This document shows positions 1 to 4,336 of a DNA stretch of 6,400 bases, piece after piece (position 1 is the stretch's first letter; every line of letters starts with the position of its first letter). The DNA lies in assembly GCA_964394905.1 (NCBI GenBank), contig CAYMZF010000028.1, forward strand, positions 1 to 6,400. The letters run 5' to 3'. The position numbers were made by a program, and so were the translations under genes. The notes under the pieces were generated by a model that did not search any database, had not been told where the DNA came from, and saw only the letters and a list, made by a program, of their open reading frames with translations. This DNA is from GCA-002840305 sp964394905. Lineage in GTDB: Bacteria > Patescibacteriota > Patescibacteriia > Patescibacteriales > UBA12465.

Positions 1-41
1 TTATATTTATCTAAATAATCATCATATAAAAAAATATTCAT
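1..41 (-). CDS. Start of an unidentified gene, cut by the window edge
   Basis: An ATG at 41-39 on the minus strand opens a frame that stays open to the edge, giving MNIFLYDDYLDKY (13 full codons). It begins 24 bases after the bactofilin stop, on the same strand, with no terminator between, so it is probably the next gene of the bactofilin transcript. The residues look like an ordinary soluble N-terminus, not a signal peptide. Too little is visible to name a family, and a chance opening in AT-rich DNA cannot be excluded. Confidence 0.45.
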   Translation of the reverse strand, partial: MNIFLYDDYLDKY

Positions 42-65
42 AATTATTTATTTATTCGGTTTTAT

Positions 66-482
66 TTAGTTTTCTTCGGTTTCTACAGTATCTTCTTTTG
101 AAGATTCTTTTTTTAAGTTATTTTTTGCTTTTTTATTAGTTATGGTTACTTGTCCATTAATTTCTGCTCCTTTTTCGATTGAAATTTGGACACACTCAAT
201 ATCCCCTATTATCTTTGCTAATTCTTTTATTGATAAATAACCGTTTATTTTTAAATTTCCGTTAATTTCCCCTTTTATTACCATTTCTTCAGCTTCAATA
301 TTGGCGTTTATTTTTGATTTTTCTCCTACTAAAATAGCCCCTTTGGTTTTTATATCTCCTTCCAAAGATCCATTAATAATAATATTGCCGTTGCTTTCAA
401 AATGACCTTTAACTTGAACAGATTCCCCTATTATTGTTTCGGCGTCGTTAACATTGTTTAATAAATCTTCTTTTTTAAACAT
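66..482 (-). CDS. Bactofilin family protein
   Basis: Bactofilins are small cytoskeletal proteins that self-assemble without nucleotides into filaments. They often lie at the membrane and help set cell shape or position envelope enzymes. The 138-residue protein has a short charged N-terminus, then a repetitive core at about residues 16-117 of short beta-strand units with glycine or asparagine turns: ETIIGESVQVKGHFES near the start, INGSLEGDI, IKGEINGNL and KGAEINGQVTI. This is the right-handed beta-helix pattern of the family. The tail (118-138) is Lys/Glu-rich and probably disordered. Length is normal for the family. There is no membrane helix. The ATG at 482 directly precedes the domain; no clear Shine-Dalgarno sequence is present. 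A near-consensus promoter lies 70-100 bases upstream. The partial gene at 1-41 probably follows in the same operon. Family assignment is firm; the specific cellular role is inferred. Confidence 0.93.
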   Translation of the reverse strand: MFKKEDLLNNVNDAETIIGESVQVKGHFESNGNIIINGSLEGDIKTKGAILVGEKSKINANIEAEEMVIKGEINGNLKINGYLSIKELAKIIGDIECVQISIEKGAEINGQVTITNKKAKNNLKKESSKEDTVETEEN

Positions 483-504
483 ATTTTTGTTTTAATTTTT
501 AAAA

Positions 505-542
505 AATAAACTCATAAACCAATTCTAGCTAATTAGTTTATT
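505..542 (-). promoter_or_regulatory. Inverted repeat in the bactofilin mRNA leader
   Basis: AATAAACT (505-512) and AGTTTATT (535-542) are a perfect 8-base inverted repeat with a 22-base spacer that itself holds a shorter AATT...AATT pairing. With the predicted start near 546 the hairpin would form at the very 5' end of the bactofilin mRNA. A role in mRNA stability or regulation is inference; an all-AT pairing could be chance. Confidence 0.3.
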
Positions 543-552
543 CATTACTATA

Positions 553-581
553 ATTTTACGAAAATATTTAACTTTTGTCAA
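553..581 (-). promoter_or_regulatory. Promoter of the bactofilin transcript
   Basis: Read on the minus strand, a perfect -35 TTGACA (581-576), a 17-base spacer and a -10 TAAAAT (558-553) form a strong housekeeping-sigma promoter. Transcription would start near 546, leaving a leader of about 64 bases before the bactofilin ATG. Confidence 0.75.
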
Positions 582-593
582 AGAATTGCCCGG

Positions 594-622
594 TTGTGTT
601 TTTTTTAAATATAAATTATATT
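594..622 (+). promoter_or_regulatory. Promoter of tRNA-Arg(CCT)
   Basis: A -35 TTGTGT (594-599), a 17-base spacer and a -10 TATATT (617-622) point rightward, placing the start near 629, about 20 bases before the tRNA. It stands back to back with the bactofilin promoter, whose -35 is 12 bases to the left. Confidence 0.55.
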
Positions 623-649
623 TGAAGTATAAAAATAAGTAAGTAATTT

Positions 650-721
650 GTTCCCATAGTTTAATGGATAAAACAAGAATCTCCTAAGTTCTAAATCCAC
701 GTTCGATTCGTGGTGGGAACA
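650..721 (+). tRNA. tRNA-Arg (anticodon CCT)
   Basis: The sequence folds as a full cloverleaf. The acceptor GTTCCCA (650-656) pairs with TGGGAAC (714-720), and the D-stem is GTTT/AAAC. The anticodon stem AGAAT/GTTCT encloses loop CTCCTAA, so the anticodon is CCT and it reads AGG. The T-arm is CCACG/CGTGG around TTCGATT, and the discriminator is A721. No CCA is encoded (the next bases are CT), so the end must be added enzymatically. The short variable loop of four bases is normal for arginine. Confidence 0.95.
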
Positions 722-728
722 CTAAATT

Positions 729-780
729 AATTTGTATTTTTTTAAAAAATATTATATAATTGTTTATATTAATACAAATT
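729..780. promoter_or_regulatory. 10-base inverted repeat enclosing the small-protein promoter
   Basis: AATTTGTATT (729-738) and AATACAAATT (771-780) are exact reverse complements 32 bases apart. The left arm contains the -35 box of the promoter at 732-760 and the right arm falls just after its predicted start near 767. This could be a pair of repressor half-sites, or a hairpin in readthrough RNA from tRNA-Arg. Function is inferred and chance pairing in AT-rich DNA is possible. Confidence 0.35.
732..760 (+). promoter_or_regulatory. Promoter of the 44-residue membrane protein
   Basis: The -35 TTGTAT (732-737), a 17-base spacer and a perfect -10 TATAAT (755-760) would start RNA near 767, about 36 bases before the ATG at 803. 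The same transcript probably runs on into tRNA-Ala. Confidence 0.6.
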
Positions 781-802
781 TTTAAAATTAATTTTATTTT
801 TT

Positions 803-937
803 ATGTCTAAAAGAGATATTAAAATTAGCAGTGAATTTTTATCATTAGTAGTTGGTTTTATTATTGGTTTTTTAGTTTCTTTTGCTGTTTGTTGGAATAC
901 TATTCTTTATATTGTAAAAATTATTTTAGAAAAATAA
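803..937 (+). CDS. Small single-helix membrane protein (44 residues)
   Basis: This short open frame starts MSKRDIKISSEFL and ends at TAA 935-937. Residues 1-10 are basic and polar. Residues 13-33 are a continuous hydrophobic stretch including LVVGFIIGFLVSFAVCW, with the glycines of a typical transmembrane helix, and a shorter hydrophobic segment ILYIVKIIL precedes the end. The positive N-terminus suggests it stays inside. Codon use (TTA, ATT, AAA, GTT) matches the genome. A good promoter lies at 732-760, there is no Shine-Dalgarno sequence, and tRNA-Ala follows 25 bases later. No family is recognised. The clean helix and promoter argue for a real gene rather than chance. Confidence 0.7.
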   Translation: MSKRDIKISSEFLSLVVGFIIGFLVSFAVCWNTILYIVKIILEK

Positions 938-962
938 TATTAAATTACAAAATAATTAAATA

Positions 963-1036
963 GGGCCTGTAGCTCAGTTGGTTAGAGCGCTTGCATGGCA
1001 TGCAAGAGGTCGTGGGTTCGAGTCCCGTTAGGTCCA
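963..1036 (+). tRNA. tRNA-Ala (anticodon GGC)
   Basis: The acceptor GGGCCTG (963-969) pairs with TAGGTCC (1029-1035) and contains the G3:U70 wobble pair, the classic identity element for alanyl-tRNA synthetase. The D-stem is GCTC/GAGC. The anticodon stem CTTGC/GCAAG holds loop ATGGCAT, so the anticodon is GGC (reads GCC/GCU). The T-arm is GTGGG/CCCGT around TTCGAGT, and the discriminator is A1036. CCA is not encoded. No separate promoter is visible in the 25 bases after the 44-residue gene, so it is probably cut from a shared transcript. A T-run at 1041-1046 follows. Confidence 0.96.
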
Positions 1037-1069
1037 CAGTTTTTTCTCTTTAAAATTTTTGTTTATTTT

Positions 1070-1091
1070 TTGTCCATATTTTTGTGGACAA
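1070..1091. promoter_or_regulatory. Dyad overlapping the -35 of the glycosyltransferase promoter
   Basis: TTGTCCA (1070-1076) and TGGACAA (1085-1091) are perfect 7-base inverted arms around an 8-base spacer. The right arm covers the -35 region of the promoter at 1082-1111, where a bound repressor would block polymerase. No U-run follows, so it does not look like a terminator for tRNA-Ala. The G/C content of the arms makes chance less likely than for the all-AT repeats here. The binding protein is unknown. Confidence 0.4.
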
Positions 1092-1111
1092 CTCCATTTT
1101 TGTGTTATAAT
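1082..1111 (+). promoter_or_regulatory. Promoter of the glycosyltransferase gene
   Basis: A perfect -10 TATAAT (1106-1111) carries an extended-TG element (TGT at 1103-1105). A weak -35 TTGTGG (1082-1087) lies at 18-base spacing. The start would be near 1118, giving a leader of roughly 75 bases. A second dyad, ATTGGCTA (1113-1120) with TAGCTAAT (1125-1132), straddles the start site. The leader has an AGGGGA at 1140-1145, about 48 bases from the ATG, too far to act as its ribosome site. Confidence 0.6.
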
Positions 1112-1193
1112 TATTGGCTAATATTAGCTAATAAAAATAAGGGGAAAAACTGTTAATCTTCTGTTAATTTTTTACAATAAAAAACAATATAAT

Positions 1194-2510
1194 ATGGAAG
1201 ACAAAGAATTTTATTTAGTTTCAGTTGATATGGGATATGGTCATCAAAGAGCCGCTTATCCTTTTTTAAATTTAGCCAAAGGTGGAATTATTACTGCCAA
1301 TAATTACAAAGGAGCCAGTGAAGAAGAAAAAAAAATGTGGTATCGAGATAGAATCGGTTATGAATCGGTTTCAAAGTTTAAAAAAATACCGGTAATAGGC
1401 AATTTTGTTTTTTCGGTTATGGATTATTTTCAAAAAATTGAATCTTTTTATCCTAAAAGAGACTTGTCTAAAAACAGCCAGCAACAATTAATGTTTATGA
1501 AAAAAATTAAAAAGGGAATGGGTAAAAATTTAATTGATGAATTAAATAAAAACCCCTTGCCTTTGGTTACCACTTTTTTTTCAGCGGTTTATTTTGCCGA
1601 ATACTATAATTACAAAGGTCCGGTTTATTGTATTATTTGTGATGCCGACATTTCTCGGGCCTGGGCTCCGATTGATCCTAAAAAAAGCAAAACTATTTAT
1701 TTAGCGCCAAATCAAAGAGTTAAAGAAAGATTAATCCTTTATGGAGTAAAAAAAGAAAATATTTATGTTACCGGATTTCCTTTGCCTATGGAAAATATTG
1801 GAGAAAATCAAGAAATTTTAAAAGAAGATTTAAAAAAACGCTTAGCTGTTTTAGATCCAAATAAATCTTATCGAAACAAATATGAAAAATTAATAGAAAA
1901 CTATCTTTGTCCTAAAAGTGAGATAGGGAAGGCGGAAAGACCTTTAACTTTAACCTTTGCTGTAGGCGGAGCTGGAGCACAAAAAGAATTGGGTCAAATA
2001 TTAATTGAAAAATTAAAAAACAAGATAATAGAAGGTAAGGTGCAATTAAATTTAGTAGCTGGATCCAGAGAAGAAATTTATGATTTTTTTAAGAAAGTTT
2101 TAGAAGAAAATTTTTTACAAGATAATCGAAACGTTAATATTGTTTATAATCCTAATAAAATGGAATTATTTAAAGAATTTAATTTAGTTCTTAGAAATTC
2201 TGATATTTTATGGACCAAACCTTCCGAATTAAGTTTTTATAGTGGTTTGGGTCTTCCCATTATTATGGCCGAACCGATCGGATCTCAAGAAACATATAAT
2301 CGTCGTTGGTTATTGGGTATTGGAGCTGGAGTTGATAGTAAAAACCCAAAATATGTTGATGAATGGTTGTTTGATTTTTTAAATTCAGGTTGGTTAGCTG
2401 AAGCGGCTATGAGAGGTTTTTTAAATGCTCCTAAAATGGGCACTTATAATATCAAAAACATTGTATTACACGGCCAGGTTAATGAAATTGAACGGGTTAG
2501 AATTATGTAG
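1194..2510 (+). CDS. GT-B glycosyltransferase related to diacylglycerol glycosyltransferases/MurG
   Basis: Residues 7-21 hold a beta strand and glycine loop, YLVSVDMGYGHQRAA, matching the N-terminal GGGH(x)xAA loop of MGDG synthase/UgtP-type enzymes. CDADISRAW lies at 149-157 and VTGFPLP at 193-199, where the family has its TGxP linker. The second domain opens with FAVGGAGAQKE (255-265). The donor-site motifs TKPSE (341-345) and GSQETYN (363-369) correspond to the family's TKPGG and GQExxN. The order of both Rossmann domains and the length (438 against roughly 370-420) fit a complete GT-B enzyme. It has no membrane helix and probably acts at the inner membrane face on a lipid acceptor, moving a sugar from a nucleotide donor; acceptor and sugar are not determinable. 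The ATG at 1194 is the only standard start before the motif; no Shine-Dalgarno precedes it. It stands alone with its own promoter and terminator. Confidence 0.75.
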   Translation: MEDKEFYLVSVDMGYGHQRAAYPFLNLAKGGIITANNYKGASEEEKKMWYRDRIGYESVSKFKKIPVIGNFVFSVMDYFQKIESFYPKRDLSKNSQQQLMFMKKIKKGMGKNLIDELNKNPLPLVTTFFSAVYFAEYYNYKGPVYCIICDADISRAWAPIDPKKSKTIYLAPNQRVKERLILYGVKKENIYVTGFPLPMENIGENQEILKEDLKKRLAVLDPNKSYRNKYEKLIENYLCPKSEIGKAERPLTLTFAVGGAGAQKELGQILIEKLKNKIIEGKVQLNLVAGSREEIYDFFKKVLEENFLQDNRNVNIVYNPNKMELFKEFNLVLRNSDILWTKPSELSFYSGLGLPIIMAEPIGSQETYNRRWLLGIGAGVDSKNPKYVDEWLFDFLNSGWLAEAAMRGFLNAPKMGTYNIKNIVLHGQVNEIERVRIM

Positions 2511-2540
2511 TAATTAAATAATTATAAGAAATAAAAATAA

Positions 2541-2569
2541 AAAAAACAGTTTAATTTAAACTGTTTTTT
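2541..2569. terminator. Bidirectional intrinsic terminator
   Basis: AAAACAGTTTA and its reverse complement TAAACTGTTTT form a long hairpin with a tiny ATT loop (about 2543-2567), flanked by A and T runs that give a U-tract in both directions. It ends the glycosyltransferase transcript 30 bases after its stop, and on the other strand ends the tRNA-Asp/tRNA-Gly transcript just past tRNA-Gly. Confidence 0.85.
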
Positions 2570-2576
2570 TTGTACG

Positions 2577-2648
2577 AGCGGGTAAGGGGAATCGAACCCC
2601 TATCCTCAGCTTGGAAGGCTGATATAAAAGCCATTATACGATACCCGC
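2577..2648 (-). tRNA. tRNA-Gly (anticodon TCC)
   Basis: On the minus strand the acceptor GCGGGTA pairs with TACCCGC. The anticodon stem TCAGC/GCTGA encloses CTTCCAA, so the anticodon is TCC (reads GGA/GGG). The T-arm is AGGGG/CCCCT around TTCGATT, and the discriminator is T, as usual for glycine. CCA is not encoded. The D-stem is weak and AT-rich. It lies 11 bases after the tRNA-Asp CCA end and is surely processed from the same precursor. Confidence 0.95.
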
Positions 2649-2659
2649 TTAATAAATTG

Positions 2660-2736
2660 TGGCGGAATGGACGGGAATCGAACCCGCGACCTCCTGCGTG
2701 ACAGGCAGGCGCTCTAACCAGCTGAGCTACCACTCC
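2660..2736 (-). tRNA. tRNA-Asp (anticodon GTC), CCA encoded
   Basis: The acceptor GGAGTGG pairs with CCATTCC (one G-U pair), and the D-stem is GCTC/GAGC. The anticodon stem CCTGC/GCAGG holds CTGTCAC, so the anticodon is GTC. The T-arm is GCGGG/CCCGT around TTCGATT. The discriminator is G, the aspartate identity base. Unlike the five other tRNAs in the window it is followed by an encoded CCA (2662-2660). First gene of a two-tRNA unit with tRNA-Gly. Confidence 0.96.
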
Positions 2737-2759
2737 AATATGTTATTTAAAACAGAAAA

Positions 2760-2788
2760 ACAATAGCAAATATTTTCTGACTTGTCAA
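2760..2788 (-). promoter_or_regulatory. Promoter of the tRNA-Asp/tRNA-Gly unit
   Basis: On the minus strand a perfect -35 TTGACA (2788-2783), a 17-base spacer and a -10 TATTGT (2765-2760) place the start near 2753, about 17 bases before tRNA-Asp. Its -35 is almost the same DNA as the -35 of the rightward promoter at 2782-2810. Confidence 0.75.
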
Positions 2789-2810
2789 AAGCTTTTTTAT
2801 TGTGTATAAT
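2782..2810 (+). promoter_or_regulatory. Promoter of the DksA/TraR-like gene and lspA
   Basis: A -35 TTGTCA (2782-2787), a 17-base spacer and a perfect -10 TATAAT (2805-2810) give a start near 2817 and a 50-base leader. The 7 bases TTGTCAA at 2782-2788 serve as -35 for both this promoter and the leftward tRNA promoter. Confidence 0.8.
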
Positions 2811-2822
2811 ACAGTATAGAAA

Positions 2823-2842
2823 ATTGATTTGAAAAAATCAAT
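2823..2842 (+). promoter_or_regulatory. Leader hairpin ahead of the DksA/TraR-like gene
   Basis: ATTGATTT (2823-2830) pairs perfectly with AAATCAAT (2835-2842) around a GAAA tetraloop. It begins about 6 bases after the predicted transcription start. The following ATTTTAATTTTT is U-rich but interrupted, so attenuation is possible but weakly supported; a 5' stabilising hairpin is equally likely. Confidence 0.4.
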
Positions 2843-2866
2843 ATTTTAATTTTTATAATAAAGAAT

Positions 2867-3229
2867 ATGATAAAAAATGTTGAAAAAATAAAAGAAGAAT
2901 TATTAAAAAGAAAAGATTTATTATTACAAGACTTACAGGATTTATCAAAAAAAGACCCGCATGAAACAGATAATAAAGCGGCTATTTTTCCTGATTTTGG
3001 CAGTAAACCAGACGAAAATGCTCAAGAAATAACCGAATACTCAACCGTTGTTATGACTGAAAGAGTGTTAGAAAAATCAATTGAAGAAATTAATGATGCT
3101 TTAAAAAGAATAGAAAATGGAACTTATGGTTTATGTAAATATTGTGGTAAAGAAATCGGTGAAAAAAGATTATTGGCTCGTCCGACAGCCAGTTCATGTA
3201 TTGATTGTAAAACTAAATTACAGGAATAA
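2867..3229 (+). CDS. TraR/DksA-type C4 zinc-finger protein
   Basis: The 120-residue protein begins with a charged helical segment (about 1-30), followed by a linker rich in Asp/Pro, FPDFGSKPDENAQEI, and a second helix (about 55-85). Together they suit the coiled-coil hairpin of the DksA group. The C-terminus has GTYGLCKYCGKEIGEKRL followed by ARPTASSCIDC. Cysteines 90, 93, 111 and 114 have the CX2C-X17-CX2C spacing of the DksA/TraR zinc finger. Family members bind the RNA polymerase secondary channel and alter initiation, often with ppGpp. Whether this one does is unproven; the acidic residues expected at the coiled-coil tip cannot be placed with confidence. It has a strong promoter and a leader hairpin. 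lspA follows after 14 bases, so the two are probably cotranscribed. Confidence 0.88.
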   Translation: MIKNVEKIKEELLKRKDLLLQDLQDLSKKDPHETDNKAAIFPDFGSKPDENAQEITEYSTVVMTERVLEKSIEEINDALKRIENGTYGLCKYCGKEIGEKRLLARPTASSCIDCKTKLQE

Positions 3230-3243
3230 TAAACTGTAAATAA

Positions 3244-3708
3244 ATGAAAAGAATAAACAAAAATTGGAAAAATAAAAACATAATTATTATTTTATTGATA
3301 ATTATGTTTTTTGTTTTAGATCGATATCTAAAAATTTTAGCGGTCAATTTAAAAGATGATTTTTTTATTATAAAAGATTTTTTTAAGTTTACTTTTTTTC
3401 CAAATGAGTTTATTTCTTTTTCTATTCCTTTTTCCGGGATAGTTTTAAATATAGTATTAATTTTATTATTACTAGTAGTTATTTTTTTTCTAAGTTGGTC
3501 TTTAAAAGAAAAAAAATTTAATGAATTTTTAGCGGGTTTAGCCGTATTTTTTGGAGCAACCAGTAATTTTATTGATCGAATATTTTTCTCTTATGCTATT
3601 GATTATCTAAATTTAAAGTTTTTCCCGGTTTTTAATTTAGCTGATGTTTTAATAGTCGGAGGATGTTTTTACCTTATTTATTTAAATTTTAAAACCATTA
3701 AAAAATAG
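3244..3708 (+). CDS. lspA: Signal peptidase II (prolipoprotein signal peptidase)
   Basis: LspA is the aspartyl protease in the inner membrane that removes the signal peptide of lipoproteins after lipidation of the +1 cysteine. The 154-residue protein has four hydrophobic segments (about 12-35, 65-85, 94-112, 131-148). The conserved FVLDRYLK (residues 23-30) gives the first invariant Asp (26). The shortened loop NEFISFSI stands where the family has NxGxxF. The catalytic block is GATSNFIDRI (104-113), then AIDYL with D120, then FPVFNLADV with D134. D120 and D134 are the probable catalytic dyad. The loop between them is shorter than in proteobacterial enzymes, as in a minimal version. It follows the DksA/TraR-like gene by 14 bases with an AGGA 17 bases upstream of the ATG, a poor ribosome site. 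Its last 11 bases overlap the end of tsaE on the other strand. Confidence 0.9.
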   Translation: MKRINKNWKNKNIIIILLIIMFFVLDRYLKILAVNLKDDFFIIKDFFKFTFFPNEFISFSIPFSGIVLNIVLILLLLVVIFFLSWSLKEKKFNEFLAGLAVFFGATSNFIDRIFFSYAIDYLNLKFFPVFNLADVLIVGGCFYLIYLNFKTIKK

Positions 3709-4126
3709 TTATTTTTCTACTCTCGTTTGATTGAATTTTAAAATTAATATTTAATGTTTGCAGAGGCAAATATTTTTTTATTTTTTCGCCCCATTCAACT
3801 ATTATAATAGTATCTGTTTGTTTAATAAGATCAAACCAACCGATATTTTCTAAATCTTTTTTATTTTTTAAACGATAAGCGTCAATATGAACTAAGTTTT
3901 TTAATTTTTTATTTTTTTGTATTTTATATGAATTTAAAATAACAAAAGTCGGGCTGGTAACATTTTTTTTAATACCTAAGCTTTTAGCCAAACCCTGAGT
4001 TAACATGGTTTTGCCGCTACCTAAATTTCCTGATAACGAAAAAATATTATTATTTGGATAGTCAGATATTAATGTTGAGCCTATACTTTTAGTTTCTGCT
4101 TCATTATAACTAATTATGGTTTTCAT
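3698..4126 (-). CDS. tsaE: tRNA threonylcarbamoyladenosine biosynthesis ATPase TsaE
   Basis: TsaE is the P-loop ATPase that works with TsaB and TsaD to put N6-threonylcarbamoyl on A37 of tRNAs reading ANN codons. Visible family marks in order: a Walker A, GNLGSGKT at 33-40, followed by LTQGLAKSLG; VTSPTFVILNSY (56-67); HIDAYRL (80-86) with the Asp of Walker B type; and VEWGEKI (110-116). Length (142) is slightly short of the usual 150-160, lacking C-terminal extensions. The start at 4126 is right before the conserved N-terminal strand. A promoter candidate lies at 4156-4183. The partner genes tsaB, tsaD and tsaC are not in the window. It lies next to tRNA-Arg(TCT), divergently transcribed; t6A is expected on AGA/AGG-reading arginine tRNAs only in some organisms, so this placement may be accidental. 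Confidence 0.93.
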   Translation of the reverse strand: MKTIISYNEAETKSIGSTLISDYPNNNIFSLSGNLGSGKTMLTQGLAKSLGIKKNVTSPTFVILNSYKIQKNKKLKNLVHIDAYRLKNKKDLENIGWFDLIKQTDTIIIVEWGEKIKKYLPLQTLNINFKIQSNESRKITIF

Positions 4127-4155
4127 AGTTAATGTTTTTCTTTTATTATATTTTA

Positions 4156-4183
4156 ATTATATAACAATTTTTTTAAAAAACAA
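4156..4183 (-). promoter_or_regulatory. Candidate promoter of tsaE
   Basis: On the minus strand a perfect -10 TATAAT (4161-4156) has a -35-like TTGTTT (4183-4178) at a 16-base spacing, giving a start near 4149 and a leader of about 23 bases. A second TATAAT at 4150-4145 lacks any -35. The all-AT setting lowers confidence. Confidence 0.45.
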
Positions 4184-4201
4184 ACTAAAATATCTTTAAA
4201 A

Positions 4202-4230
4202 TTGACTTTTGGTCTAAGCTTTGTTAAATT
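4202..4230 (+). promoter_or_regulatory. Promoter of tRNA-Arg(TCT) and probably the genes after it
   Basis: The -35 TTGACT (4202-4207), a 17-base spacer and a -10 TAAATT (4225-4230) with extended TGT (4222-4224) place the start about 4 bases before the tRNA. Nothing comparable is seen before the methyltransferase or tRNA-His, so this promoter probably serves all three. Confidence 0.6.
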
Positions 4231-4240
4231 ATCTAATAGA

Positions 4241-4312
4241 GTCCCTGTAGTTCAATGGATAGAACACCAGCCTTCTAAGCTGGATATATAGGTTCGATTC
4301 CTATCGGGGATA
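4241..4312 (+). tRNA. tRNA-Arg (anticodon TCT)
   Basis: The acceptor GTCCCTG (4241-4247) pairs with CGGGGAT (4305-4311), with G-U pairs at the first and sixth positions. The D-stem is GTTC/GAAC. The anticodon stem CCAGC/GCTGG encloses CTTCTAA, so the anticodon is TCT (reads AGA, the favoured Arg codon here). The T-arm is ATAGG/CCTAT around TTCGATT, and the discriminator is A4312. CCA is not encoded. The methyltransferase ATG comes 24 bases later. Confidence 0.95.
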
Positions 4313-4336
4313 CACTTTATTATTTTTTTAAAAAAT

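Noticed and set aside
1140..1172. AGGGGA followed by an open in-frame stretch as an earlier start of the glycosyltransferase or a leader peptide
   Set aside because: No ATG, GTG or TTG occurs in frame at usable spacing; the family motif begins just after the ATG at 1194.
2551..2733. 60-codon minus-strand open frame beginning MVAQLVRAPACHAGGRGFDS
   Set aside because: It is the translation of tRNA-Asp and tRNA-Gly; this string is a well-known false protein made from tRNA sequence.
4321..4336. TATTTTTTTAAAAAATA before the methyltransferase as a terminator of tRNA-Arg
   Set aside because: Pure A/T, almost no loop and no separate U-tract; it would also block the methyltransferase, for which no other promoter is seen.
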